Positions 42,907 through 51,209 of a stretch of 64,000 nt of DNA are shown here, in pieces (the stretch's first letter is position 1; each line of letters begins with the position of its first letter). Below the pieces are notes generated by a model. That model searched no databases and had not been told where the DNA came from. It saw nothing but the letters and a program-made list of their open reading frames with translations. The DNA is taken from the NCBI RefSeq assembly GCF_026163565.1, contig NZ_JAPDKN010000019.1:1-64000 (forward strand), read 5' to 3'. The DNA comes from Chryseobacterium sp. YIM B08800. GTDB lineage: Bacteria; Bacteroidota; Bacteroidia; Flavobacteriales; Weeksellaceae. Position numbers and translations under genes: made by a program.

Positions 42907-43920
42907 TTATTCTTCTATTATATTATTACGTGCTTTTGCCAACATCGGAATAGAAATCAATCCCATCACCAACATAACGACAATCTGTAACGGAAGCGAA
43001 ATAAATGAATACGTCAAGCCCATTTCACCACCCAACTCAGCACTTTTGCCCATTGCAAGGAATAAAGCCATAAAGCCGTATTTCATTGCTAAATTAAAAG
43101 CTCCAATTCCACCACTTGCAGGAATTATCATTCCTAAAGTTCCTACAACAATGATGAAAAATCCGTCAGCAAAAGTAAAATCTGAGGTTTCGGGCAATGC
43201 AAAACATACCAAATACGCTGCAAAGTAATAAGAAACCCAAATTCCTATTGTATATATAATGAACTTTCCTTTTTCTTTCAGTTTGAAAATTGAGGTAAGA
43301 CCTTGAATAATACCATCAATAAAACCAATAATTTTACCCAGAACAGGAACATTAACAAATTTATTTTTAAAAACAAAAAATAAAACGCCTGCAACAGCTA
43401 ATCCTCCAACAACTAAAAGTATTTTATTTGGATTAATATTGATCCCCGAATTTTTATAAAAAGCCAGTATTGCTTCATATTTAAAGATTAGGGTCAATCC
43501 TAAAAATCCTAACATACAAATCAAATCGACTACTCTTTCCAGAATAATTGTTCCAAAAGATTTATCTACAGGAACTTTTTCCACACCATATAAAGCAGTT
43601 GCTCTTGCCACTTCCCCACTTCTAGGAATAGTCAAATTCATTAAATAACCAAAAGATAAAGACCAAAGCGCATTTGAACTTGAGATTTTATGTCCCATCG
43701 GTTCCAACAATAAATTCCAACGAATAGCTCTGAACCAATACGCTAAAAGTGCAAATACGGCAGCAAAAGCTACCCAAAGGTAATTGGCTTTCGCTAAAGA
43801 TTTCTGAATTACTTTAAAGTCTAATCCTCTGAGCGCTAACCACAAAAAAAAGCCTGCAAAAGCAAGCGAAATTACTATGGTTAAAAAAGATTTTAAAGTT
43901 TTATTAGATTTTTTCTCCAT
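42907..43920 (-). CDS. lysylphosphatidylglycerol synthase-type membrane protein (YbhN/AglD-like)
   Basis: A 337-residue integral membrane protein with about eight transmembrane helices. It belongs to the LPG-synthase transmembrane family, the flippase-like part of MprF without the aminoacyl-transfer domain. Typical segments are ANYLWVAFAAVFALLAYWFRAIRWNLLL, PRSGEVARATALY and PASGGIGAFNLAMKYGF. It probably moves a lipid across the inner membrane, substrate unknown. It starts 3 bp after panD ends and is co-transcribed with it. Confidence 0.88.
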   Translation of the reverse strand: MEKKSNKTLKSFLTIVISLAFAGFFLWLALRGLDFKVIQKSLAKANYLWVAFAAVFALLAYWFRAIRWNLLLEPMGHKISSSNALWSLSFGYLMNLTIPRSGEVARATALYGVEKVPVDKSFGTIILERVVDLICMLGFLGLTLIFKYEAILAFYKNSGININPNKILLVVGGLAVAGVLFFVFKNKFVNVPVLGKIIGFIDGIIQGLTSIFKLKEKGKFIIYTIGIWVSYYFAAYLVCFALPETSDFTFADGFFIIVVGTLGMIIPASGGIGAFNLAMKYGFMALFLAMGKSAELGGEMGLTYSFISLPLQIVVMLVMGLISIPMLAKARNNIIEE

Positions 43921-43923
43921 ATT

Positions 43924-44274
43924 TTAGGTAAGAAGATTGGTCTTTTCGTCCGGGAAAACAATTTTCGGCTGAAACTCCTGAGCTTCTTCCGGCGTCATCT
44001 GCGCATAAGCAATGATAATAATAATGTCATCACGCTGCACCTTTCTTGCAGCAGGGCCGTTTAAGCAAACTTCTCCTGATTTTCTTTTTCCTTTGATCAC
44101 ATAGGTATCAAAACGTTCTCCGTTGTTGACATTGACGATATAAACCCTTTCTCCCACTACCAAACCTGCAGCTTCGATAAGATCTTCGTCAATGGTAATA
44201 CTTCCAATATAATTAAGGTCTGAAGCCGTAACTCTTACCCTGTGAATTTTAGATTTGAATACTTCTATTAACAT
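43924..44274 (-). CDS. panD: aspartate 1-decarboxylase
   Basis: A 116-residue pyruvoyl-dependent enzyme that makes beta-alanine for pantothenate and CoA. The self-cleavage site is Gly24-Ser25 in NYIGSITID, giving the pyruvoyl group at Ser25. The [29 protein letters not shown] core is standard. A -7 box (TAAATTTG, 44279-44286) ends 4 nt before the ATG, so the transcript is probably leaderless. Confidence 0.96.
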   Translation of the reverse strand: MLIEVFKSKIHRVRVTASDLNYIGSITIDEDLIEAAGLVVGERVYIVNVNNGERFDTYVIKGKRKSGEVCLNGPAARKVQRDDIIIIIAYAQMTPEEAQEFQPKIVFPDEKTNLLT

Positions 44275-44278
44275 GGTG

Positions 44279-44286
44279 CAAATTTA
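44279..44286 (-). promoter_or_regulatory. -7 element (TAAATTTG) of panD
   Basis: TAnnTTTG on the minus strand, 4 nt from the start codon. Confidence 0.6.
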
Positions 44287-44600
44287 TTAATAATATTTAA
44301 TAAAATCAGTTTAAAATGAAAATTACAACTACCATATATTGAGACAATTATTTTAATCAAAACCAAAATATCAACAATTATATTACAAACTTAACAAGTA
44401 TATCAATAAAAAAATCAATACTTGATACCAAATTAGGAATTTAATAAATCAAAAACCAAATAACATAAATGTAGCAAAGTCAATATACATAAGTAGTTGG
44501 CACGATTTTAGTACCACGAAACGTAGATTTTTCGTAAAAACCTAAATTATCAAATTTTAATTGATTTTAATAAATTGTAAAAAAAATCAATAAGTTTTTA
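44287..44600. other. gene-free region upstream of the HU gene
   Basis: No supported ORF. It contains a CAAGTAT/ATACTTG inverted repeat (about 44398-44433), a sigma-54-like TTGGCACG element (44497-44504) and a small ACGAAA/TTTCGT hairpin (about 44515-44540). The strong housekeeping promoter of the HU gene follows. Confidence 0.5.
44497..44513 (+). promoter_or_regulatory. possible sigma-54 promoter upstream of the HU gene
   Basis: TTGGCACG matches the -24 element. The -12 position reads TTAGT rather than TTGC, so this is only a partial match. Confidence 0.25.
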
Positions 44601-44607
44601 CAAAAAA

Positions 44608-44638
44608 TTTGCACAATTTGAAAATTGTTTTAAATTTG
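44608..44638 (+). promoter_or_regulatory. canonical -33/-7 promoter of the HU gene
   Basis: TTTG (44608-44611), a 19-bp spacer, TAAATTTG (44631-44638). It lies 35 bp before the ATG in strongly A/T-rich DNA. Confidence 0.85.
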
Positions 44639-44673
44639 CTTTTATAACTAACTAACTTTTAATATTAAAAATT

Positions 44674-44982
44674 ATGAACAAGTCTGAATTAATCGACGCA
44701 ATCGCAAAAGACGCAGGTATCACTAAAGTTGCTGCAAAAGCTGCATTAGAATCATTTATTTCTAATGTAACTACTACACTAAAGACAAAAGAAGGAAAAG
44801 TGTCTTTAGTAGGTTTCGGTACTTTCTCAGTATCTGAAAGAGCTGCACGACAAGGTATCAACCCTGCAACTAAAAAACCAATTAACATTGAAGCAAAAAC
44901 AGTTGCTAAATTTAAAGCGGGTGCAGATTTATCTGCTGCTGTTGCTACAGCAAACACTCCTGCTGGTAAAAAGAAAAAATAA
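44674..44982 (+). CDS. HU family DNA-binding protein
   Basis: A 102-residue nucleoid protein. The helical dimerisation part (MNKSELIDAIAKDAGITKVAAKAALESF) is followed by the beta-arm region with VSLVGFGTFSVSERAARQGINPATKKPINIEAKTVAKFKAG, in which RQGINP is the DNA-inserting tip. The C terminus is lysine-rich (AGKKKK). The strong promoter and terminator fit an abundant protein. Confidence 0.96.
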   Translation: MNKSELIDAIAKDAGITKVAAKAALESFISNVTTTLKTKEGKVSLVGFGTFSVSERAARQGINPATKKPINIEAKTVAKFKAGADLSAAVATANTPAGKKKK

Positions 44983-45003
44983 TCTTCTGATTATAAAAAA
45001 GAA

Positions 45004-45031
45004 AACCTCATCATCTGATGGGGTTTTTTTT
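45004..45031 (+). terminator. terminator after the HU gene
   Basis: Stem AACCTCATCA/TGATGGGGTT (one wobble) with an eight-T tract. Confidence 0.85.
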
Positions 45032-45060
45032 ATTGCTAAATAAACTTGTTATATTAAAAA

Positions 45061-45702
45061 CTAAGGCGCCAATCGAGAAATCTTCCAATCGAGATCTTCT
45101 AATGTATAGATAATTCTGTCATGCAATCTATTGGGTCTTCCCTGCCAAAATTCTATTTCGTAAGGTTTTGCCAAATAACCACCCCAGTTTTCAGGTCTTG
45201 GGATTTCTTTATTTTCATATTCCTGCTCTAAGACTTTTAATTTTTCTTCTAAAAACATTCTGCTGGGAATTTCCTGACTTTGAGGCGAAACCGCTGCACC
45301 AAGCTGGCTTCCTTTCGGTCTTGAGTGAAAATAACCATCACTTAAATTCGGTGCAATTTTTTCAAGATCTGTTTTGATGATAATTTGTCTTTCTAAGCCC
45401 GGCCAAAAAAAATGAAGACAGGCTTTATGCGTTTTTTCGATAGCCTTTCCTTTGCGGCTGTCGTAGTTGGTATAAAAAACAAAACCTTCGTAAGTGTATT
45501 CTTTCAGTAAAACCATTCTCGTACGCGGACAACCATCTTCTTCCAGCGTAGAAACCGCCATTGCATTGGCCTCAGAAACGGTAGGATTTTCAGAAGCATC
45601 TAAGAACCAATCTCTGAATTGCTCAATAGGATTCTCTTTAATCTCAGTTTCAATAAGTTGAGATTTTTCGTAGATTTTTCTTTTATCGTGGAGGTTTTCC
45701 AT
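45061..45702 (-). CDS. pdxH: pyridoxamine 5'-phosphate oxidase
   Basis: A 213-residue FMN enzyme producing pyridoxal 5'-phosphate. Landmarks are EANAMAVSTLEEDGCPRTRMVLLKEYTYEGFVFYTNYDSRKG, the FMN/substrate segment SRPKGSQLGAAVSPQSQ and the C-terminal WGGYLAKPYEIEFWQGRPNRLHDR, which closes the active site. Full length. It is divergent from the YqgE gene with only 24 bp between the start codons. Confidence 0.96.
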   Translation of the reverse strand: MENLHDKRKIYEKSQLIETEIKENPIEQFRDWFLDASENPTVSEANAMAVSTLEEDGCPRTRMVLLKEYTYEGFVFYTNYDSRKGKAIEKTHKACLHFFWPGLERQIIIKTDLEKIAPNLSDGYFHSRPKGSQLGAAVSPQSQEIPSRMFLEEKLKVLEQEYENKEIPRPENWGGYLAKPYEIEFWQGRPNRLHDRIIYTLEDLDWKISRLAP

Positions 45703-45715
45703 AAATAATTTTTAT

Positions 45716-45723
45716 TAAATTTG
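45716..45723 (+). promoter_or_regulatory. -7 element (TAAATTTG) of the YqgE gene
   Basis: TAnnTTTG ending 3 nt before the ATG at 45727. It overlaps the alternative TTG start, which is therefore rejected. Confidence 0.6.
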
Positions 45724-45726
45724 AGT

Positions 45727-46275
45727 ATGAATTACTCATACAAAGGTAAAATATTAATTTCCACACCCGATATTTCCGGCGATATTTTTTCAAGATCGGT
45801 CGTGCTGATTATAGACCACTCCGAAAGTGGAGCATTCGGTTTGATACTGAATAAGAAAAATAGTAAAATGAGTAATCGCTTCAAAAACTTCTTTGATTTT
45901 GAGATTGAAGTTTACGATGGCGGTCCGGTAGAAAATGACAAAGTCTTCTTTATTATTAAAGGAAAAAAAGTAACTGAGAATTTTACAGAAATTAATGATG
46001 AGTATTATCTTACAGAAGATATTGAACTTATCATCAATGCCGTTTTGCAGAATGAAATCAGTATTCAGGATGTAAAAATCTTTTCAGGATATTCAGGATG
46101 GTCTCCATCACAGCTTGAAAATGAAGTTTTGCAGAAAGTCTGGACCGTTGTAGATGTTTATAATCTTGATTATACCCTTCCCAATGACAATACTTTGTGG
46201 AAATCTATTATGCAGAATCTTGGTGGTGAATACCTTTTGTGGGCAAACGCACCGGAAGACATTTCGTTAAACTAA
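45727..46275 (+). CDS. YqgE/AlgH family protein
   Basis: A 182-residue protein with the UPF0301/AlgH pattern: GKILISTPDISGDIFSRSVVLIIDHSESGAFGLILNKK at the start, YDGGPVENDKVFFI in the middle and FSGYSGWSPSQLENE near residue 120. The family fold is known but its biochemical function is not. AlgH in Pseudomonas influences alginate regulation. The ATG used here is two codons inside the longest frame, because the -7 box covers the upstream TTG. Confidence 0.92.
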   Translation: MNYSYKGKILISTPDISGDIFSRSVVLIIDHSESGAFGLILNKKNSKMSNRFKNFFDFEIEVYDGGPVENDKVFFIIKGKKVTENFTEINDEYYLTEDIELIINAVLQNEISIQDVKIFSGYSGWSPSQLENEVLQKVWTVVDVYNLDYTLPNDNTLWKSIMQNLGGEYLLWANAPEDISLN

Positions 46276-46380
46276 TCATTACTTCACATGGAAGCGATAA
46301 ATTTTAACAATTTTTTAAGCTTTTATTGTATAATTTTTAGAATACTTTTCACGTTCTTTGATAACATAAAAACAAGTACT

Positions 46381-46431
46381 ATGAAAGCGGTAAAACATGT
46401 TTGTTTACTAATTGAAGCTTTACCAGAATAA
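46381..46431 (+). CDS. possible 16-codon ORF before a hairpin
   Basis: ATG-initiated short ORF (MKAVKHVCLLIEALPE) between the YqgE gene and a strong hairpin. No homologue is recognised and no downstream plus-strand gene would be regulated. It may be chance. Confidence 0.15.
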   Translation: MKAVKHVCLLIEALPE

Positions 46432-46460
46432 AATACAGTTTCTGATCTCAATCAGAATAA

Positions 46461-46496
46461 AACCCGGTAAAGGACTTTAATGTTGTTTACCGGGTT
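46461..46496. terminator. hairpin between convergent genes
   Basis: Stem AACCCGGTAAA/TTTACCGGGTT with a 14-nt loop. It can terminate transcription from either side. Confidence 0.65.
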
Positions 46497-46504
46497 TGTC
46501 AATT

Positions 46505-47314
46505 TTAGAAACTATTTCTCCAGCTTTCTACCAATTCGGTAAAACGAGTGCTTTCAAAAGTTTTATTTCTAATTTTCTTTACAGAAAAGATTCCTTTTTC
46601 ATCAGAAATCAATAAAATTTCTTCCGCTTTCTGAGATTCAAAAGCAATAATTTCATGCTCCTGAGTATCGGCAAGATTATTTTTATGCAAAAAGGTCACA
46701 AAGTTCTCCAATAAAGGCGAAATATAAGCTCCTTCCGACTGTTTTGGTATCTTGATAACATCTCCTTCCAAGAAAAGAAGATTTCCTGTTGTAGCGCGGG
46801 CAATTCGTTTGTTTGGATTTAATAAGATCACATCATCTAAGTCATTTTCCTGGGCGTAAATTCCGCCATAAATATTTTCAGGGCAATGAACTCTGATGTT
46901 ACTTAAAAGATTATTATTTACATTGATTTCTTTAATTAAATCTAATTCTAAAGGTCTTTGATGAATAGAAAGTACATCATCCATTTCATCAACTTCAAAA
47001 TAATAAGAAACCGTTGATTTAGATAAAATAGCTCCGTCTGAATTTCTGAATACCAAGAAATTGATAATTCCGTTTTGAACACCCTCTCCTTCAATCACTT
47101 CCGTATTAAAAAGATTCTGAAAAAACTCCAGCGTATAAGTAAGAGGAATATTCATTCTCATTTTTCTCATGGAAGCCATTAAAAAGAAATAGCATTCTTC
47201 ATCCATGATTAATTTTGAATTTCTAATAAAAAAAGAAACTTTCACAGCATCTCCCGAAAGAAATGCACGGTTTTTCAATTCAAGTTCTTCAGATGTAAAA
47301 TAGGTATTTTTCAA
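46505..47314 (-). CDS. aminotransferase class IV-like protein, possibly inactive
   Basis: A 269-residue protein with the class IV PLP fold pattern (FLSGDAVKVSFFIRNSKLIM start, ARATTGNLLFLEGDVIKIPKQSEGAYISPLLENFV end). In active members the catalytic Lys sits in a KTxNY-type segment and a Glu in EGSxSN. Here these positions appear to read NNLLSNIRV and RATTGN, so both residues may be missing. It could be a degenerate relative with another role. It lies 81 bp downstream of the START-like gene on the same strand, the usual pairing in this genus. Confidence 0.65.
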   Translation of the reverse strand: MKNTYFTSEELELKNRAFLSGDAVKVSFFIRNSKLIMDEECYFFLMASMRKMRMNIPLTYTLEFFQNLFNTEVIEGEGVQNGIINFLVFRNSDGAILSKSTVSYYFEVDEMDDVLSIHQRPLELDLIKEINVNNNLLSNIRVHCPENIYGGIYAQENDLDDVILLNPNKRIARATTGNLLFLEGDVIKIPKQSEGAYISPLLENFVTFLHKNNLADTQEHEIIAFESQKAEEILLISDEKGIFSVKKIRNKTFESTRFTELVESWRNSF

Positions 47315-47395
47315 AATTTAATTCTTTTATAAAAAAAATAATGAACGATAAATCGTTCATCAGTTTTGTTCATTTAAAACAGTCCTACTTAAAAA

Positions 47396-47782
47396 TTAAG
47401 CAGCACCTAATTTTATTCTAAGGTTTTCGATAAGGTTTTCCCAATACATTGCGTTTTCCTCTTCATCACCTTCCTCACAAAAATCTGTAATATTTAAAGC
47501 TAGATCTTCTGTAATATCATCAATTGTAATGGTCATTTCGAAGAAATTTTTCGTTCCTTCGTCTTCTTCCCATCTGTAACGTACGAAACCTTCAGGCTTA
47601 TATCTGATTAAAGTCGCCTTTTCAGCAGGACCTCCACCCCAACTGAAAAAGAAATCATCACCTTTCTCTACTACCTCATCTGCAAACCATTCAGACAATC
47701 CCTCAGCAGTTGCCAAATATTCATACAAAATCTCTGAAAGACAGTGCATTGGGAATTCGTAATGGACTTTATGTTTCGCCAT
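47396..47782 (-). CDS. START-like (AHSA1-type) domain protein
   Basis: A 128-residue single-domain protein of the SRPBCC/START superfamily. Elements include CLSEILYEYLATAEGLSEWFADEV (helix-grip start), DFFFSWGGGPAEKATLIRY and FVRYRWEEDEGTKNFFEMTITI, with a strongly acidic C-terminal helix. It probably binds a hydrophobic ligand. No catalytic residues are seen. The ATG at 47782 (MAKHKVHYEFP) is chosen over the upstream start at 47803. Confidence 0.85.
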   Translation of the reverse strand: MAKHKVHYEFPMHCLSEILYEYLATAEGLSEWFADEVVEKGDDFFFSWGGGPAEKATLIRYKPEGFVRYRWEEDEGTKNFFEMTITIDDITEDLALNITDFCEEGDEEENAMYWENLIENLRIKLGAA

Positions 47783-47973
47783 ATAACTTATTTTTAACGT
47801 CACGCAATATATAAATTAATTTTTTCATTACGCAAAATTATATTTAAATTTTTATGATTTTTGTCAGAAATATTCTTATTGCTTCAAAACGAAGTTTAAT
47901 AGTCTATATCGAAATAAAACTGCACTAAGAAAACTTATGGAAAAGTAACCTTCTGCGCACAGCTTTATATTCG

Positions 47974-49155
47974 TTATTCTTCATTTAAAACATCAAGAAT
48001 AATCTTACATCCTTCTGTAATTTCTTCTTTAGAAATTGTTAAAGGTGGAGAAATTCTGAGGTATTCATTTCGGTATAACTGCCAGAAAACAATAAGACCT
48101 TTTTCCATACATTTTTTAGCAACATTGAGTGTAAATTCCGGAGTTCCAAGATTTACCGCAAGCATCAAGCCTTTGCCGTTTATATTTTTTATTTTAGGAT
48201 GAACCAAAAGTTCTCTGTACAGTTTTTCTTTTTCATCCACTTCATTCATTAAACCACTTTCTAAAACTTCTTTTAAAGTAGCGTGAGAAGCTGCAGCAAT
48301 TAAAGGATTTCCACCAAAAGTTGTGATGTGTCCTAATTTCGGAGAGTGAGAAAGTGTTTCCATAATCTTTTTAGAACTCATAAAAGCTCCTACAGGAACT
48401 CCACCTCCCATTCCTTTTCCCATGACCAAAATATCAGGAACAATACCGAAATGCTCAAAAGAAAAGAGTTTTCCTGTTCTACCAAAACCCGGTTGGATTT
48501 CATCAAGAATCAATAAAGCTCCGACTTCTTCACATCTCTTTTTTAGTTTAATTAAATAATCATTATTTGGAACTAAAAATCCAGCTGCTCCCTGAATGGT
48601 TTCTAGAATTACGCAAGCTGTTTTTTCTGTAATCTTATCAAAATCATTTTCATTATTAAACTCAATAAAAGAAACCATCGGTAACAAAGGACGGAATTCT
48701 CTTTTGTGTCCTTCATGCCCTGAAACACTTAATGCACCATGTGTATTGCCGTGATAAGAGTTTTTGAAAGAAACAATTTCTTCTCTTCCGGTATATCTCT
48801 TTGCCAGTTTTAAGCTTCCGTCAATTGCTTCTGCACCGCTGTTGACCAAATAAGTAATTTCCAAAGGATCTGGAGTGGCTTCGGCCAATAATCGACATAA
48901 TTCGACAGGTTTTTCCTGAGCATATTCGCCATACACCATCACATGAAGATATTTGTCAGCCTGTTCTTTAATCGCATTAACTACTTTTGGATGCGAATGC
49001 CCCAAAGTATTGGCAGAAACTCCCGCTACGAAATCGAGATATTTTCTTCCGTCTTTTCCAAAAATATAGCTTCCTTCTGCTTTTTCCACTTCAAAACCCG
49101 CTGCAAATTGCGTCGTTTGAGCCTGATATTTAAAAAAATCGTTTTGCATTTCCAT
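47974..49155 (-). CDS. class III aminotransferase (acetylornithine/ornithine-type)
   Basis: A 393-residue PLP enzyme of the class III omega-aminotransferase family. Motifs: GRKYLDFVAGVSANTLGHSHP, NSGAEAIDGSLKLAKRYTGR, the YHGNTHGALSVSG helix, LILDEIQPGFGRTGKLFS (PLP-binding Asp) and VMGKGMGGGVPVGAF (Schiff-base Lys). The substrate could be acetylornithine, ornithine or another omega-amino acid. It is not next to arginine genes. The TTG start at 49176 lies inside the -7 box, so the ATG at 49155 is preferred. Confidence 0.88.
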   Translation of the reverse strand: MEMQNDFFKYQAQTTQFAAGFEVEKAEGSYIFGKDGRKYLDFVAGVSANTLGHSHPKVVNAIKEQADKYLHVMVYGEYAQEKPVELCRLLAEATPDPLEITYLVNSGAEAIDGSLKLAKRYTGREEIVSFKNSYHGNTHGALSVSGHEGHKREFRPLLPMVSFIEFNNENDFDKITEKTACVILETIQGAAGFLVPNNDYLIKLKKRCEEVGALLILDEIQPGFGRTGKLFSFEHFGIVPDILVMGKGMGGGVPVGAFMSSKKIMETLSHSPKLGHITTFGGNPLIAAASHATLKEVLESGLMNEVDEKEKLYRELLVHPKIKNINGKGLMLAVNLGTPEFTLNVAKKCMEKGLIVFWQLYRNEYLRISPPLTISKEEITEGCKIILDVLNEE

Positions 49156-49173
49156 TATATGAAAAATTTTAGG

Positions 49174-49181
49174 CAAAGCTA
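49174..49181 (-). promoter_or_regulatory. -7 element (TAGCTTTG) of the aminotransferase gene
   Basis: A perfect TAnnTTTG on the minus strand, 18 bp before the chosen ATG. Confidence 0.65.
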
Positions 49182-49302
49182 AAAAACATTCATTAAAAGG
49201 AGAAATTTAAAATCCAATAATAAAGCTAAACAGAAATAAAACTTTGGGAAATATAAAAAACACGGACGTTTTGAAGATACATGTATTAGTCGGTTTTGAT
49301 TT

Positions 49303-49390
49303 ATGCGCATGAGTTTGGCAAATGATGCGCATGAATTGGATAAATCATGCGCATCATTTTATAAGTTAATGCGTATGAATTAAAATCTTG
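49303..49390. repeat. 22-bp-period array of ATGCGCAT palindromes
   Basis: ATGCGCAT at 49303, 49325 and 49347 and ATGCGTAT at 49369, each exactly 22 bp apart. The bases between palindromes are only partly conserved (GAATTGG-like). It lies between the ostA-like terminator and the aminotransferase promoter. Confidence 0.75.
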
Positions 49391-49425
49391 ACAAGGCTCT
49401 ACAAATCAAGCAAATATTTACAAAG

Positions 49426-49455
49426 AAAAAAGACCAGCTATACAACTGGTCTTTC
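49426..49455 (-). terminator. terminator after the OstA-like gene
   Basis: Stem AAGACCAG/CTGGTCTT with a T tract on the minus strand. Confidence 0.85.
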
Positions 49456-49460
49456 ATTTA

Positions 49461-51206
49461 TTATTTTCTTACCCTTTTAGGTTTTTTAGCTTCTTCTTTA
49501 GCTCTTTCTTTTTCCGCTGCTTCCTGTACTTTATTGTAAAGAGCATCGTTGGGTTCGTATTTTATCTCTTCATAATTTGGTGAGTCGACGAGAATATCCT
49601 GCCATTTCCGTATTCGGTCTTTGGTATTCCAATTGAAATCTTCAAATTTTTTCTGCTCCGGAGAAATCTGGCTCATCGGATACGTTTTTGCTGCAGCTCC
49701 GATACTGCATGAAATAATCTGTACTTGTCGTTGCTCAAACAAGGCACTGATAATTCCGCATATTGACACGGTAACCCCAATCCTATCATTAACCTTTGTT
49801 TTCTTATTAAATTCATCGGCATACGTAATTGCTTCTGCATTTCCAATTACTTTAATTTCTTTGATATCCGGACCTTCGTAGTACACCGTCATCAACTTTC
49901 CTTTCACCTGATGAAATTCATCTAACAGATTTAATGAATCTACTTTAGCAATCGCAAAACCGTTTCCTATCACTTTTAAAGAGTCGATATTTTCAGTTTT
50001 AGTATTAAAATAAGCTTCTACTTTATCACCGGTTACCTGTTTTTCACCGCTCCATAAAATAGGATTGGTGTACATGTGCATAATTCCATCTGTTTCGTTG
50101 AAAGCGATAGAATCTGCTCTTCCCTGTGCGTTTGATTTATAAATTCTTGCTTTTCTGAAAGCTCTCAAGTAACTTTTCTTTTTGGTAATGTCTGCAGTAT
50201 CCGGTTTTTGATAAGACAGGATTTTTTCGGACGAAAAGTAAAGCGAATCTTTTTCAAAAATCTTTACAGCATAAGGCTCTTTGGTCATCATCGACGAATC
50301 TTTCTTTTCGTAAATTTCACCATAGCCACCTTTAATGTATCTTTTCTCTAAAGGATCATCAAGCGTAACATTTCCTGTAGCCTTCCCGAAACCAGTGAGC
50401 TGATTATAATACATTTCGTCTCCGGTAAGAATCTTGTCATTATAGTAAATCCTCGAGTTTTTCGTAAGAAAAGACTCTTTGGTATTCATATTATGCGTTC
50501 CTTTATCGGTAATAATCCTGTTCTTCGGGTTTTTATTATTGGTAATTACGGTATAACCGTTGATGGTAACGATATTGGTATTCTGATTCTGAACTACATT
50601 ATCACCTTCCAAAGTATAATCTTTATCTACAATTTTCACTCTTCCTGTAAGATCAATTGTACGGGTCGACAGAAAATAAGTAGCCGTTTTTGCATACGTT
50701 GTACTTTTCCCGTCATTGATGGTTCCACCTGTATTAAAATAAGCCTGATTAGAAACCCTGTCATAATACATGGTTTCAGTTTTAATAATCGTTCCTTTAG
50801 GATCAGTTAAGACCACGTTTTTTCGGGCAACACCTTTTTGAGTGTTTCCGTCGTACTCCATTTCACTGGAAGTAATAACAGAACCATCGCTATTCTGAAG
50901 TTTTACATTACCAATAGCTTTGATAAAATTTTCCTCTTCATACCTAATTACTTCATCTGCTGAAAGAATCGAACCTTGATGTTCGATGACAACATTTCCT
51001 TTTAAATATTGATTCCCATCATACTTAGCAGGATCTTTAATAATTTCATCAGCATGAATAATTTTCACCTTTTGTGTAGGCTTACTTTTCTGTGGCTGAT
51101 TTTTTACAGGATTTTGTAAATAAGGATCTCGCTGCGCAGGTTTCGGTGTAACCTGAGCCAAAGTAAACGAGGAAATAAATAGGAATAGAAAAAGAACCAG
51201 TCTCAT
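49461..51206 (-). CDS. OstA-like protein (LPS transport/LptA-LptD N-terminal type)
   Basis: A 581-residue exported protein with a signal peptide (about residues 1-18, ends TLAQ). The mature protein is a series of OstA beta-jellyroll strands: DGNQYLKGNVVIEHQGSILSADEVIRYEEENFIKAIGNVKLQ and later GDEMYYNQLTGFGKATGNVTL. It probably forms an LptA-like bridge or barrel plug for lipopolysaccharide export. The C-terminal 40 residues are Lys/Glu-rich. It starts 3 bp after the Fur-family gene. Confidence 0.88.
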   Translation of the reverse strand: MRLVLFLFLFISSFTLAQVTPKPAQRDPYLQNPVKNQPQKSKPTQKVKIIHADEIIKDPAKYDGNQYLKGNVVIEHQGSILSADEVIRYEEENFIKAIGNVKLQNSDGSVITSSEMEYDGNTQKGVARKNVVLTDPKGTIIKTETMYYDRVSNQAYFNTGGTINDGKSTTYAKTATYFLSTRTIDLTGRVKIVDKDYTLEGDNVVQNQNTNIVTINGYTVITNNKNPKNRIITDKGTHNMNTKESFLTKNSRIYYNDKILTGDEMYYNQLTGFGKATGNVTLDDPLEKRYIKGGYGEIYEKKDSSMMTKEPYAVKIFEKDSLYFSSEKILSYQKPDTADITKKKSYLRAFRKARIYKSNAQGRADSIAFNETDGIMHMYTNPILWSGEKQVTGDKVEAYFNTKTENIDSLKVIGNGFAIAKVDSLNLLDEFHQVKGKLMTVYYEGPDIKEIKVIGNAEAITYADEFNKKTKVNDRIGVTVSICGIISALFEQRQVQIISCSIGAAAKTYPMSQISPEQKKFEDFNWNTKDRIRKWQDILVDSPNYEEIKYEPNDALYNKVQEAAEKERAKEEAKKPKRVRK

Positions 51207-51209
51207 TGA

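Noticed and set aside
49303-49390. Possible CRISPR array
   Set aside because: Only the 8-bp palindrome repeats, the period is 22 bp, there are no spacers of typical length and no cas genes nearby.
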